A DNA stretch of 64,000 bases from Heritagella_A intestinalis. GTDB taxonomy: Bacteria > Bacillota > Clostridia > Oscillospirales > Acutalibacteraceae. A model generated the notes under the pieces. It worked only from the letters and a program-made list of their open reading frames with translations. It searched no databases and was not told where the DNA came from. Below are positions 48,992-57,052 of the stretch, one piece after another (position 1 is the stretch's first letter; each line of letters begins with the position of its first letter). Position numbers and translations under genes: made by a program. The stretch is taken from positions 54,417 through 118,416 of the forward strand of contig CAJFQF010000009.1 in NCBI GenBank assembly GCA_904418995.1, given 5' to 3'.

Positions 48992-49804
48992 ATGTCGATT
49001 TTGGAAGTCAATCACCTGAAAAAGATTTATACCACCCGGTTTGGGGGCAGCCAGGTGCAGGCCCTCTCGGATGTGAATTTTTCCGTAGAGCAAGGGGAGT
49101 TTGTGGCCATTATGGGGGAGTCCGGCTCCGGCAAAACCACCCTGCTCAATATCCTGGCCACGTTGGATAAGCCCACGGCTGGGGAGGTGCTTCTGGCCGG
49201 GCGGAATATCCTCTCCATTCGGGAGAAGGAGCTGGCAGCCTTCCGCCGGGATCACCTGGGCTTTGTGTTCCAGGACTTCAACCTGCTGGATACCTTCAGC
49301 ATCCAGGACAATATTTTCCTGCCTCTGGTGCTTTCGGGGAAGAAATACATGGAGATGAAGGAGCGCCTGGCGCCTATTGCCGCCCGGCTGGAAATCACCC
49401 CCATCCTGTCCAAATTCCCCTATGAGGTCTCCGGCGGACAAAAACAGCGGGCTGCCGTGGCTCGGGCGCTCATCACGGAGCCCCAGCTGATTTTGGCCGA
49501 CGAGCCCACCGGCGCCCTGGATTCCCGGGCTTCCGACGGCTTATTGCGGATGTTCCGGGAGATCAACGCCGGGGGCCAGACCATCCTCATGGTGACCCAC
49601 AGCATCAAGGCCGCCAGCAGCGCCGGCCGGGTGCTGTTTATCAAGGATGGACAGGTGTTCCATCAGGTGTACCGGGGTTCCCACACCCAGGAGGAGCTGT
49701 ATCAGACCATTTCCGATACCCTCACCCTCATTGCCACCGGGGCTTCCATGGCCTCTGGCAGCAGCGTTTTTCAGGGTAAAGGCGGTGACTGGAATGGGGA
49801 ATAA
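48992..49804 (+). CDS. ABC transporter ATP-binding protein, BceA-like
   Basis: A 270-residue ABC ATPase of the MacB/BceA type. Walker A is GESGSGKTTLLNIL near residues 38-51, the signature VSGGQKQRAAVARAL and Walker B LILADEPTGALDS are perfect, and the switch His is in MVTHSIK. It drives the overlapping BceB-like permease, which in Bacillus removes bacitracin-type peptides from their lipid targets and signals to the kinase. AAGGAGG precedes the ATG at 48992. The C-terminal 25 residues, rich in Ser and Gly, are an unusual extra tail. Confidence 0.93.
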   Translation: MSILEVNHLKKIYTTRFGGSQVQALSDVNFSVEQGEFVAIMGESGSGKTTLLNILATLDKPTAGEVLLAGRNILSIREKELAAFRRDHLGFVFQDFNLLDTFSIQDNIFLPLVLSGKKYMEMKERLAPIAARLEITPILSKFPYEVSGGQKQRAAVARALITEPQLILADEPTGALDSRASDGLLRMFREINAGGQTILMVTHSIKAASSAGRVLFIKDGQVFHQVYRGSHTQEELYQTISDTLTLIATGASMASGSSVFQGKGGDWNGE

Positions 49805-51818
49805 GTTCTTTTACGCCAAGCTGGCGGCGGTGAGCATCCGGAAAAACGCCCGGTTGTATCTGCCGTATCTGCTCACCTGCGTGTTTACCGTAGCGGCCTA
49901 TTATATTCTGGCGGCCCTTTCTTTAAACCCCGGGTTGGAGAATATGGTCGTAGGCAGCCAGTCTACCCCCACAATCCTCTCCATGGGGGTAGCGGTGGTG
50001 ACCCTGTTCGCTTATGTCTTTATTTTCTATACCAACAGCTTTCTCATGAAGCGCCGGAAAAAGGAATTTGGCCTGTATAATGTCCTGGGCATGGGAAAGG
50101 GGCACCTTTCCTGGGTCATCTTTTTTGAGACGCTGTATCTGGCGGTCATCAGCCTGGCAGTGGGACTGGGGCTGGGCGTCCTGCTGGATAAGGCGGCGTT
50201 TTTGACCCTGGCCCGGCTTTTGGGGGCGGAGGTTCCCCTGGGCTTTTATGTTTCGTGGACGTCTATTCTCCACGCCCTGGTGATTTTTGGCGCCCTCTTC
50301 CTGCTGATTTTTCTCAACAGCCTGCGGCAGCTCCACTTTGCCAACCCCATTGAGCTGATCAAGGGCAGCCAGATGGGGGAGAAGGAGCCCAAGGCCCGGT
50401 GGCTGCTGGCCCTTTTTGGGGCGGTGTGCCTGGCTGCCGGCTACTGGATTGCCGTGACCATCACCAATCCGCTCCAGGTGCTGTCTTTGTTCTTTGTGGC
50501 GGTGATCCTGGTAATCCTGGGCACCTACTGCCTGTTTACAGCGGGGAGCATTGCCCTGCTGAAGCTCCTGCGGAAAAACCGGAAATTCTACTATACGCCC
50601 CGGCACTTTATTTCGGTTTCCGGGATGCTCTACCGGATGAAGCAGAACGCCGTGGGCCTGGCCAATATCTGCATCCTGTCCACCATGGTGCTGGTGATTC
50701 TGTCCACCACCTTCTCGATGTATTTCGGCCTGGACGACATGATTCAGAATAACTACCCCCGGGATATGGAAGTCCGGGTGGGCACGCCTGGGCAGGATTT
50801 GCAGGAATCTTTGGAGGAGTCCGTCAACGCCATTCTCTCCCAGAAGGGGAGCGGGCCGGAAAATTCCTTTTGCTATTCCTGGCTGAGCATGGATGTCCGG
50901 GTGGTGGACGGAACCTTTGCCGTTGACCGGGAGACCATTGACCAAAACCTTACAGCGCCCTCCTATACCCTGTGTGTGGTGACCCTGCAGGACTACAACC
51001 GGCTGATGCACACCCAAAAGACCTTAGAGGACGGGGAAATCCTCCTGTATACCGGCAGCGAGACCTATGAGGGGGATCACCTCCGGATCGGGAATACCAC
51101 CTACGCCATCCGGGAGCGGGTGGAGGACTTTCCGCCCAACGGCGCTACGGCCGCGGCGATGAACGTCCGCCTGTGCCTGGTAGTCAAGGATTGGGAGACC
51201 CTCCGGGCCATGAACCGTATGCAGAATCAAGGCCCAGGCTCTCTGTATGGCATTGCCTGCTCCTACTACTTTGACCTGCCGGAAACAGGGGAGGCCCAGA
51301 ACCAGATTGTGGACGCCCTCTATACGGGCCTTTCCCAGAGCTATTTTGATAGGGTAGCGGACCAGGGGAATGGGGACTTGCAGTATTTGCGCATCTCCCA
51401 GCAGGAGGAAGAGCGGGGGTTCTATCTGGGAACGGTGAGCGGCCTTCTGTTTATCGGGGTGCTGCTGGGAGGCCTCTTTATGATGGCCACCATCCTGATT
51501 ATCTATTACAAGCAGATTTCTGAGGGCTATGATGATAAAGAGCGCTTTGCCATTATGGAAAAGGTGGGCATGGACAAAGGGGAAGTCCGCCAGGCGGTGC
51601 GCTCCCAGGTGCTCACGGTATTCTTCCTGCCCCTGGTGGTGGCGGGAATCCACACGGCCTTTGCTTTTCCCATGATTTCCCGGCTTCTGAAGATCATGGC
51701 TTTGCAGAACACGGACTTTTATATTTTCTGCACAGTGGCGGTGTTCCTGGTGTTTGCCCTGTGCTACGGAATCATCTACGCGCTCACCGCCCGCATTTAT
51801 TACCGCATTGTGAGCTAA
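49794..51818 (+). CDS. ABC transporter permease, BceB-like
   Basis: A 674-residue permease with FtsX-type membrane domains. There are about ten membrane segments: one at 20-45, groups at 60-230 and 280-320, and a C-terminal group from residue 545. A large extracellular domain (residues about 325-540) lies between segments seven and eight, as in BceB, where it contacts peptide and kinase. The ATG at 49794 overlaps the ATPase gene by 11 bases. The KEFGLYNVLGMGKGHL loop is the typical FtsX/MacB coupling segment. The target peptide is unknown. Confidence 0.92.
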   Translation: MGNKFFYAKLAAVSIRKNARLYLPYLLTCVFTVAAYYILAALSLNPGLENMVVGSQSTPTILSMGVAVVTLFAYVFIFYTNSFLMKRRKKEFGLYNVLGMGKGHLSWVIFFETLYLAVISLAVGLGLGVLLDKAAFLTLARLLGAEVPLGFYVSWTSILHALVIFGALFLLIFLNSLRQLHFANPIELIKGSQMGEKEPKARWLLALFGAVCLAAGYWIAVTITNPLQVLSLFFVAVILVILGTYCLFTAGSIALLKLLRKNRKFYYTPRHFISVSGMLYRMKQNAVGLANICILSTMVLVILSTTFSMYFGLDDMIQNNYPRDMEVRVGTPGQDLQESLEESVNAILSQKGSGPENSFCYSWLSMDVRVVDGTFAVDRETIDQNLTAPSYTLCVVTLQDYNRLMHTQKTLEDGEILLYTGSETYEGDHLRIGNTTYAIRERVEDFPPNGATAAAMNVRLCLVVKDWETLRAMNRMQNQGPGSLYGIACSYYFDLPETGEAQNQIVDALYTGLSQSYFDRVADQGNGDLQYLRISQQEEERGFYLGTVSGLLFIGVLLGGLFMMATILIIYYKQISEGYDDKERFAIMEKVGMDKGEVRQAVRSQVLTVFFLPLVVAGIHTAFAFPMISRLLKIMALQNTDFYIFCTVAVFLVFALCYGIIYALTARIYYRIVS

Positions 51819-51840
51819 GGATCGCTATAGATATTGTGAT

Positions 51841-51899
51841 AAACCGGCATACAGCCTGGTGGGAGCAGCACTTCTTCCACAAGGGCTGGAGCCGGTTTT
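51841..51899 (+). terminator. Terminator after the BceAB-like pair
   Basis: AAACCGGC (51841-51848) and GCCGGTTT (51889-51896) close a 57-base structure with inner pairing, followed by TTTTT. Confidence 0.7.
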
Positions 51900-51963
51900 T
51901 CCTATGCAGCGTCTCTGTGCTGGGAAGATTTTTCCCATAAGTCTGGGCTTTTCCGACAAAATA

Positions 51964-51972
51964 TGCTATACT
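51964..51972 (+). promoter_or_regulatory. Extended -10 promoter of the YdcF-like gene
   Basis: TGC-TATACT at 51964-51972; the -35 region is poor. Confidence 0.5.
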
Positions 51973-52027
51973 GAAACCAGCGACCCCAGGAGAAAAACGC
52001 ACAGGCTTGCGGGAAAGAAGGGATTCT

Positions 52028-52816
52028 ATGCTGGAAAAATCACAAGAAGAGCTGGAACAAATGGCGGCAGCAATCAATACCCTGGCGGCTTTTTGCGGCA
52101 AACGGGACCTGCCCCGGCTGAGCCGGGAGGAGCTGCGCCGGTATTGCGGCGTTTCCCGGGCGGACTGCATGATGCTCTTTGGGGAAAGCATCCCCTGCGC
52201 CGGGGATGTAGCGGCCCAGGCCATCCAGGAGGATATGGTGGACCTGTTTATGATTGTAGGGGGAGAGCGGAGCACCACGGATTCCCTGCGGCGGAAATTT
52301 CACCGGGCCTTCTGGGATATTGAGGTTACCGGGAAAATGGAAGCGGATATTTTCGCGGAATATTTGTACCGGCAGTACGGCATAGCCCCGGATTGGATTG
52401 AGCGGGATTCCCGGAATTTTTCCGATAGCATTGCCAATGCCCTGTTCATTCTTCGGGAAAACCAGGTATTCCCTAAAACCATCCTGGTTATCCAGGACGC
52501 AGTGATGCAGCGCCGGGCAGAGGAAGGCCTGCGCAAATATCTGGGGGATTCCGTGACGTTGGTCAGCTATGCCGGCTATCAGGTGCAGGTGCGGGTGCGG
52601 GACGGCGGCCTGACCTTTGTTCCGGGAGATGTGCTGGGCATGTGGGAGATGGACGAGTATATCGCCCTGCTTCTGCGGGGGATTCCCCGGCTTCGGGACG
52701 ACGAGGAGGGCTATGGCCCCAAGGGGAAGGACCGCATTGCCCATGTGGAGATTCCTCCGGAAGTGCTGGAGGCCTATGAGGTTCTGCGGGCGGCAGTTTC
52801 TTCCGATGAGGAATAA
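52028..52816 (+). CDS. YdcF/DUF218 family protein
   Basis: A 262-residue soluble protein of the ElyC/SanA/YdcF (DUF218) superfamily, close in length to E. coli YdcF. The family core appears as DLFMIVGGERSTTDSLRRKF, WIERDSRNFSDSIANALFILREN and KTILVIQDAVMQRRAEEGLRK, seen by the Gly-Gly, Ser/Thr and Asn residues. YdcF binds SAM in vitro, and other members act in envelope polysaccharide metabolism; the present role is unknown. The ATG at 52028 follows AAGAAGGGA. It stands alone behind an extended -10 promoter. Confidence 0.83.
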   Translation: MLEKSQEELEQMAAAINTLAAFCGKRDLPRLSREELRRYCGVSRADCMMLFGESIPCAGDVAAQAIQEDMVDLFMIVGGERSTTDSLRRKFHRAFWDIEVTGKMEADIFAEYLYRQYGIAPDWIERDSRNFSDSIANALFILRENQVFPKTILVIQDAVMQRRAEEGLRKYLGDSVTLVSYAGYQVQVRVRDGGLTFVPGDVLGMWEMDEYIALLLRGIPRLRDDEEGYGPKGKDRIAHVEIPPEVLEAYEVLRAAVSSDEE

Positions 52817-52904
52817 GAGTTTCGGTATTTTTGCTTAATTTTCCTGCTTTCTTTTGGTGAGCATGGGTGTTTTTCCGCAATCTTTTGGGAATTCGCCTCT
52901 TGAA

Positions 52905-52933
52905 TTGACTTTTCAGCCTGAGGAAGGTACAAT
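52905..52933 (+). promoter_or_regulatory. Promoter of the ABC exporter pair
   Basis: TTGACT at 52905-52910 and TACAAT at 52928-52933 with a 17-bp spacer, about 80 bases before the permease start. Confidence 0.78.
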
Positions 52934-53014
52934 AAGAGGAGCCACGCGCAGGGGACCGGCTCTGCGGCGCTGCTCTATACAGCAGCGATCTTATTTGATA
53001 CGGGAGGCATTCTC

Positions 53015-53821
53015 TTGTTTACAATGTTTAGTATTTTCAAAGAGCACCGGCACAATGCCAAGCAAATCTTCATGTTGGCCAAGACTGAATTGAAAAAGGA
53101 CTATAAAGGCTCTTTCCTGGGAACCGGCTGGGCAGTGGTCAAGCCCTTGTTTACCCTTTTTATCTACTGGTTTGCCTTCAGTTTCGGGATCCGGGCTTCG
53201 GGAGACATTGCGGGGCTGCCCCGATTTATCTTTATGCTGGTGGGTTTTATCCCCTGGTTCTTCATCAGTGACAGCATCCTCTTCGGCTCCCAATCCATCC
53301 GGAAAAACCGGCAGTTTGTGGTAAAAATGTATTTCCCCGTTTCCAACATCATGACCTTCACCCTGCTGGAAAAGTTTATGGTCCACCTGCTGCTGTGCGG
53401 TTTGATGGTCATTTACCTGTGCTTTGCCGGCTATTGGCCCAGCGTGTACACCTTGCAGTTTTTCTATTACTGTCCGCTGATGTTCCTGTTTTTCCTGGCC
53501 CTTTCCTGGTCCACCGCGCCCATGAGCGCCTTCAGCCGGGACTTTGAGAACTTCATCAAGTCCATTATGACCGGCCTGTTCTGGCTTTCCAGCGTTATGT
53601 GGGACAGCTATACCATGGACATCGACTGGCTGCGTCGGCTGATGCTCTTTAACCCCATTAACTATTTCGTCAATGGCTACCGCAAGGCCTTTGTCTCCCA
53701 GGAGTGGTTCTGGGAGTATCCCCAGGAAACCCTGATTTTCCTGGCGGAGCTGGTAGTGATTATGCTGCTGGGAATGTACAATTACAAGCGCCTGCGCAAG
53801 CGGCTGCCGGATGTGCTGTAA
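53015..53821 (+). CDS. ABC-2 type permease, polysaccharide/teichoic acid export (Wzm/TagG-like)
   Basis: A 268-residue permease with six membrane segments. The N-terminal amphipathic stretch MLAKTELKKDYKGSFLGTGWAVVKPL is diagnostic of the Wzm/TagG/KpsM group. The C-terminal LFNPINYFVNGYRKAF is also typical. The TTG at 53015 has GGGAGG eight bases upstream; the ATG three codons later is too far from it. The ATPase gene follows after 12 bases. It should export a glycan, but no glycosyltransferase cluster adjoins it. Confidence 0.9.
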   Translation: MFTMFSIFKEHRHNAKQIFMLAKTELKKDYKGSFLGTGWAVVKPLFTLFIYWFAFSFGIRASGDIAGLPRFIFMLVGFIPWFFISDSILFGSQSIRKNRQFVVKMYFPVSNIMTFTLLEKFMVHLLLCGLMVIYLCFAGYWPSVYTLQFFYYCPLMFLFFLALSWSTAPMSAFSRDFENFIKSIMTGLFWLSSVMWDSYTMDIDWLRRLMLFNPINYFVNGYRKAFVSQEWFWEYPQETLIFLAELVVIMLLGMYNYKRLRKRLPDVL

Positions 53822-53833
53822 GGAGGGATTACT

Positions 53834-54598
53834 GTGGAAGAGAAAATGCAGCCTGCGGTGGTGTTTGACCACGTCAGCAAGGAATACACCCTGTATCGGG
53901 ACAATAAAGAGCAGTTCCTGGCCCTGTTCCATCACTCCAAGAATCTGCGCAAGCACATGGCCCTGAAGGACGTAAGCCTGACTATCCAGAAGGGAGAGTC
54001 TGTGGGCATTATCGGCAACAACGGCGCGGGCAAATCCACCATGCTGAAGATGATTACCGGGGTAGCGTTCCCCACTTCCGGAGAAGTCACCGTCAATGGC
54101 CGGGTAGCGGCCCTGCTGGAGCTGACAGCGGGCTTTTCCAGCGAGATGACCGGCCGGGAGAACATCTATCTCAAGGGCTATCTCCTGGGGCTGACCGATG
54201 AGTATATCCGCTCCATTGAGGATAAGATCATCGAGTTTGCCGAGCTGGGAGATTACATTGACCAGCCGGTGCGGACCTATTCCAGCGGTATGAAAATGCG
54301 CCTGGGCTTTGCGGTGAACATCAACACCGACCCGGAAATCCTGGTGGTGGACGAGGCTCTGAGCGTAGGCGACGCCCGTTTTAAAAGAAAATGCAAGGAC
54401 GCTATCGGGGAGATTATCAAAAAGGGCACCACGGTGCTGTATGTGAGCCATTCCCCGGCGGATGTCCGGAAAATCTGTACCCGGGCCATCTATCTGGTCA
54501 AGGGGCAGGTGGTCTTTGACGGCGATGTAGAAGAGGCCTTGACCATCTATGAAAAGCAGAATGCCGGCAAAGCCAAAGCGGCTCCCAAGAAAAAATAA
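53834..54598 (+). CDS. ABC ATPase, polysaccharide/teichoic acid export (Wzt/TagH-like)
   Basis: A 254-residue ATPase. Walker A is GNNGAGKSTMLKM, followed by the family-specific stretch TVNGRVAALLELTAGFSSEMTGRENIYL. The signature is YSSGMKMRLGFAV and Walker B ILVVDEALSVGD. The protein ends soon after the nucleotide domain with a Lys/Ala-rich tail, so the carbohydrate-binding C-terminal domain of O-antigen Wzt is absent. The start is GTG at 53834 after AGGAGGG. It works with the permease directly upstream. Confidence 0.93.
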   Translation: MEEKMQPAVVFDHVSKEYTLYRDNKEQFLALFHHSKNLRKHMALKDVSLTIQKGESVGIIGNNGAGKSTMLKMITGVAFPTSGEVTVNGRVAALLELTAGFSSEMTGRENIYLKGYLLGLTDEYIRSIEDKIIEFAELGDYIDQPVRTYSSGMKMRLGFAVNINTDPEILVVDEALSVGDARFKRKCKDAIGEIIKKGTTVLYVSHSPADVRKICTRAIYLVKGQVVFDGDVEEALTIYEKQNAGKAKAAPKKK

Positions 54599-54610
54599 TG
54601 CTTTTATCAG

Positions 54611-54640
54611 CCCCCTGTTCCCCAGGGGGTTCTTTGTTTC
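54611..54640 (+). terminator. Rho-independent terminator of the exporter pair
   Basis: CCCCCTG (54611-54617) pairs with CAGGGGG (54623-54629), followed by TTCTTTGTTT. Confidence 0.8.
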
Positions 54641-54670
54641 GGAATATCTTTCAGGAAAGGGAGGAGTATC

Positions 54671-55195
54671 ATGAGTCCTTCTGAAAAGCGGAGACAGGAG
54701 ATTTTAAAAGTGCTGCAAAGCAGCCAGAAGCCGGAGAGCGCCTCTTCTTTGGCCCGGCGGTTTTCCGTGAGCCGGCAGATTATTGTGGGGGATATTGCCC
54801 TGCTGCGGGCGGCCTCCTATGCCATTGACGCCACGCCCCGGGGCTATGTGATGCAGCGGGAAAATTCCCAGGCCCGGCGGGTGATTGCCTGCCGTCACGA
54901 GGATGCCCGGCTCCAGGAGGAGCTGTATACCGTGGTGGATAACGGCTGCGGGGTGCTGGACGTCATTGTGGAGCATCCCCTTTACGGGGAGATTTCCGGC
55001 AGCCTGCAAATCTTTTCCCGGTATGACGTGGACGCCTTCTGCAAAAAGCTGGAAAAGGAGAAGGCCAACCCCCTCTGCGCCCTCACCGGGGGCATCCACC
55101 TGCACACCCTTTCCTGTCCTTCGGAGGAGGCCTATCAGCGGGTGCTCTCGGCCCTGCGGGAAAAGGGCATCCTGTTTGAAAAGCCGGAGGAATAG
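54671..55195 (+). CDS. niaR: NiaR-type transcriptional repressor (HTH and 3H domain)
   Basis: A 174-residue regulator. The N-terminal winged helix KRRQEILKVLQSSQKPESASSLARRFSVSRQIIVGDIALLR (read by its helix-turn-helix pattern) is followed by a 3H domain with three conserved histidines, in RHEDAR, VEHPLYGEISG and GIHLHTL, which bind metal and nicotinic acid. NiaR represses niacin uptake and NAD synthesis genes. Its likely target is the ECF S-component at 56075-56659, which has two palindromic sites. GGAAAGGGAGG precedes the ATG. Confidence 0.92.
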   Translation: MSPSEKRRQEILKVLQSSQKPESASSLARRFSVSRQIIVGDIALLRAASYAIDATPRGYVMQRENSQARRVIACRHEDARLQEELYTVVDNGCGVLDVIVEHPLYGEISGSLQIFSRYDVDAFCKKLEKEKANPLCALTGGIHLHTLSCPSEEAYQRVLSALREKGILFEKPEE

Positions 55196-55249
55196 CCCTT
55201 TGGCTTTTGCCGCGCTGCAAAATACATTGTGAAAATGAGGGAACCAACC

Positions 55250-55993
55250 ATGCGCAACTATTACGATGATCCCGTTTTCTTCGAGAAATACAGCCAGATG
55301 AGCCGCTCTGCCCAGGGGCTGGCAGGGGCCGGGGAGTGGCCCACCCTGCGGCAGATGCTCCCGGATTTTTCCGGCAAGGCGGTGTTGGATTTGGGCTGCG
55401 GCTATGGCTGGCACTGTCTTTATGCGGCGGAGCACGGGGCCAAGGCAGTCCACGGCATTGACCTCTCGGAAAGGATGCTGGCAACCGCCCGGGAAAAGGT
55501 GCGCCAGGCCGGCTGGGAGGATCGGATTACCCTGGAAAAAACCGCCATGGAGGAGTATGCCTATCCGGCGGAAGATTGGGACGTGGTGCTCAGCTCTTTG
55601 GCCCTGCACTATGTGCCGGATTTTGCCCAAATCTGCCGGCAGGTGTACCGCACCCTGAAGCCCGGCGGGACCTTTGTGTTCTCTGTGGAGCACCCCATCT
55701 TCACCGCCTATGGCAACCAGGACTGGCTCTATGACCAGCAGGGGAACATCCTCTGCTGGCCGGTAGACCGGTATTTTTCCGAGGGTTGCCGGGACGCTGT
55801 CTTTTTGGGGGAGACCGTGGAAAAGCAGCACAAGACCCTGACCACCTATCTTCACTCCCTGTTGGCGGCGGGGTTCCGCCTCACCGACCTGCGGGAGCCG
55901 GAGCCGCCCAAAGAGCTGATGCACCTGCCCGGCATGGCAGACGAGCTGCGCCGCCCCATGATGCTGCTGGTTTCCGCGGAAAAGCCTCTCTGA
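55250..55993 (+). CDS. Class I SAM-dependent methyltransferase
   Basis: A 247-residue methyltransferase. Motif I is AVLDLGCGYGWHCLYA near residues 44-59, the acidic strand HGIDLSERML binds the ribose of SAM, and VVLSSLALHYVPDF and LKPGGTFVFSVEHP complete the fold. Proteins of this type (UbiE/type 11) methylate small molecules; the substrate is unknown. GAGGGA lies seven bases before the ATG at 55250, which is preferred over the GTG at 55229 and the ATG at 55235. It is 54 bases behind niaR and may share its transcript. Confidence 0.88.
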   Translation: MRNYYDDPVFFEKYSQMSRSAQGLAGAGEWPTLRQMLPDFSGKAVLDLGCGYGWHCLYAAEHGAKAVHGIDLSERMLATAREKVRQAGWEDRITLEKTAMEEYAYPAEDWDVVLSSLALHYVPDFAQICRQVYRTLKPGGTFVFSVEHPIFTAYGNQDWLYDQQGNILCWPVDRYFSEGCRDAVFLGETVEKQHKTLTTYLHSLLAAGFRLTDLREPEPPKELMHLPGMADELRRPMMLLVSAEKPL

Positions 55994-56014
55994 GGAGAAC
56001 CATAAAAAACAAAA

Positions 56015-56050
56015 AACACCGGCCTTGGATGCTTCCAAAGCCGGTGTTTG
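56015..56050. terminator. Bidirectional terminator
   Basis: AACACCGGC and GCCGGTGTT pair, with inner CTTGGA/TTCCAAAG pairing, between two converging genes. A-rich and T-rich flanks allow function on both strands. Confidence 0.85.
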
Positions 56051-56074
56051 CTGTCTCTATGAAGTTTTCTCCGG

Positions 56075-56659
56075 TTAGCCTTGGGCCGCTTTGGGCTCGG
56101 AGGCTTTCCGGCCCAGGTGTACGCTCACCGGGATGGTGACCACCTTCTGCACGGCGCGCCACACCACTACGGCAATGCCGTAATCCACCATGCTGTGAAT
56201 CACCGTGCCCACGCCTACCAGCACAATAACGGACATGAGGTAGCCCTGCTGGGTCTCGGAGCCGTTAAAGTAGAACCAGGTGGAGACCAGGGTCTCGCAG
56301 GCCCCGTGGATGAGGCCCATGACCAGGCTGAACAGGGTGCTCTTCAAGGGGCGGTTGACGATGTTTTTGCTGTGCTGGAGGAACCAGGCTCCCAGGGCCA
56401 CGAAAACAATCTGGCTCAGGGCCCGGAGCACCACCACCAGGGGGAAGCCGGACAGGAAAAATCCCAGGGTAGTTCCCAGGCAGACCACCGCCGCTACCGG
56501 CAGGGAAATAAACATGGCCAAAAACAGGGGCACATGGCTGGCCAGGGTAAAGGACGCGGGCTCAATGATAATCTTGGGGCAGAACATGGGAATCACAATG
56601 CCCACTGCGCAAAGCAGGGCGGCAATGACCATGGTTTGAATTCTCTTTTGGATTTTCAT
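56075..56659 (-). CDS. niaX: ECF transporter S component, probable niacin transporter (NiaX-like)
   Basis: A 194-residue membrane protein with about six hydrophobic segments (MVIAALLCAVGIVIPMF, HVPLFLAMFISLPVAAVV, LGTTLGFFLSGFPLVVVLRAL and others), the size and layout of ECF substrate-binding components. The substrate is inferred: two TGTC-NN-GACA palindromes straddle its promoter, and a NiaR-type repressor is encoded 1.5 kb away. The ATG at 56659 has AGAAGG upstream. Shared ECF ATPases are elsewhere. Without the operator evidence it would be an unspecified vitamin transporter. Confidence 0.8.
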   Translation of the reverse strand: MKIQKRIQTMVIAALLCAVGIVIPMFCPKIIIEPASFTLASHVPLFLAMFISLPVAAVVCLGTTLGFFLSGFPLVVVLRALSQIVFVALGAWFLQHSKNIVNRPLKSTLFSLVMGLIHGACETLVSTWFYFNGSETQQGYLMSVIVLVGVGTVIHSMVDYGIAVVVWRAVQKVVTIPVSVHLGRKASEPKAAQG

Positions 56660-56692
56660 TCTGATACCTTCTCTCTGCATATACACGCGATG

Positions 56693-56702
56693 TGTCTTGA
56701 CA
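56693..56702. promoter_or_regulatory. Palindromic operator O1 (probable NiaR site)
   Basis: TGTCTTGACA, with outer GTGTC/GACAC symmetry, sits just downstream of the minus-strand -10 box, across the expected start site. Confidence 0.65.
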
Positions 56703-56707
56703 CCTGT

Positions 56708-56736
56708 ATTGTACACAGCTTCTTTTCCGCTGTCAA
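56708..56736 (-). promoter_or_regulatory. Promoter of the niacin-type transporter
   Basis: On the minus strand TTGACA (56736-56731) and TACAAT (56713-56708) are 17 bp apart. The -35 box lies inside a palindromic operator. Confidence 0.85.
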
Positions 56737-56740
56737 GACA
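56731..56740. promoter_or_regulatory. Palindromic operator O2 (probable NiaR site)
   Basis: TGTCAAGACA covers the -35 box of the same promoter. Its centre is 38 bp from that of O1. Both share TGTC-NN-GACA. Confidence 0.65.
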
Positions 56741-56759
56741 CCCGCCGGAATATCAGAAC

Positions 56760-57026
56760 AATACCCAAAAACTTTCCCCCAGGCTAAGCCTGGGCGGAGA
56801 GCCCCCCTCGTGGAGGGGGGTAGCACGCGATAGCGTGACGGAGGGAGTAAAAGAGCGGCTTTCTTCTCCCAATCTGCCTTTCTTGTGGGAGGGTTCCCAC
56901 ATTCCCTCCTTGCCGCTATCCCGCGGCTTGGAAGCGCATCCTATGCGCCCGCGGCGGACAGTGTCCGCTTCCAAGCCGCGAGGAAGCAACTTCTATGAGT
57001 AAGCTTTTCTCCCGCGTAAACGGCCT
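56760..57026 (+). repeat. Structured repeat element (copy A and flanks)
   Basis: A gene-free, hairpin-dense stretch. At 56780-56803 it carries CAGGCTAAGCCTGGGCGGAGAG and two more bases, matching 61019-61042. A perfect 15-bp inverted repeat (CGCGGCTTGGAAGCG 56922-56936, CGCTTCCAAGCCGCG 56966-56980) encloses GCGCAT-CCT-ATGCGC and GCGGACA-GT-GTCCGC-type hairpins. The 51-bp unit 56976-57026 is similar to 61145-61195 and, inverted, to 61817-61867. Confidence 0.7.
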
Positions 57027-57052
57027 GGGTGCGAATTTTATCTGTTCCGCAA

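Noticed and set aside
56760..57026. CRISPR array as explanation of the repeated GC-rich units
   Set aside because: The units are few, differ in length and spacing, occur in both orientations far apart, and no cas gene is present.
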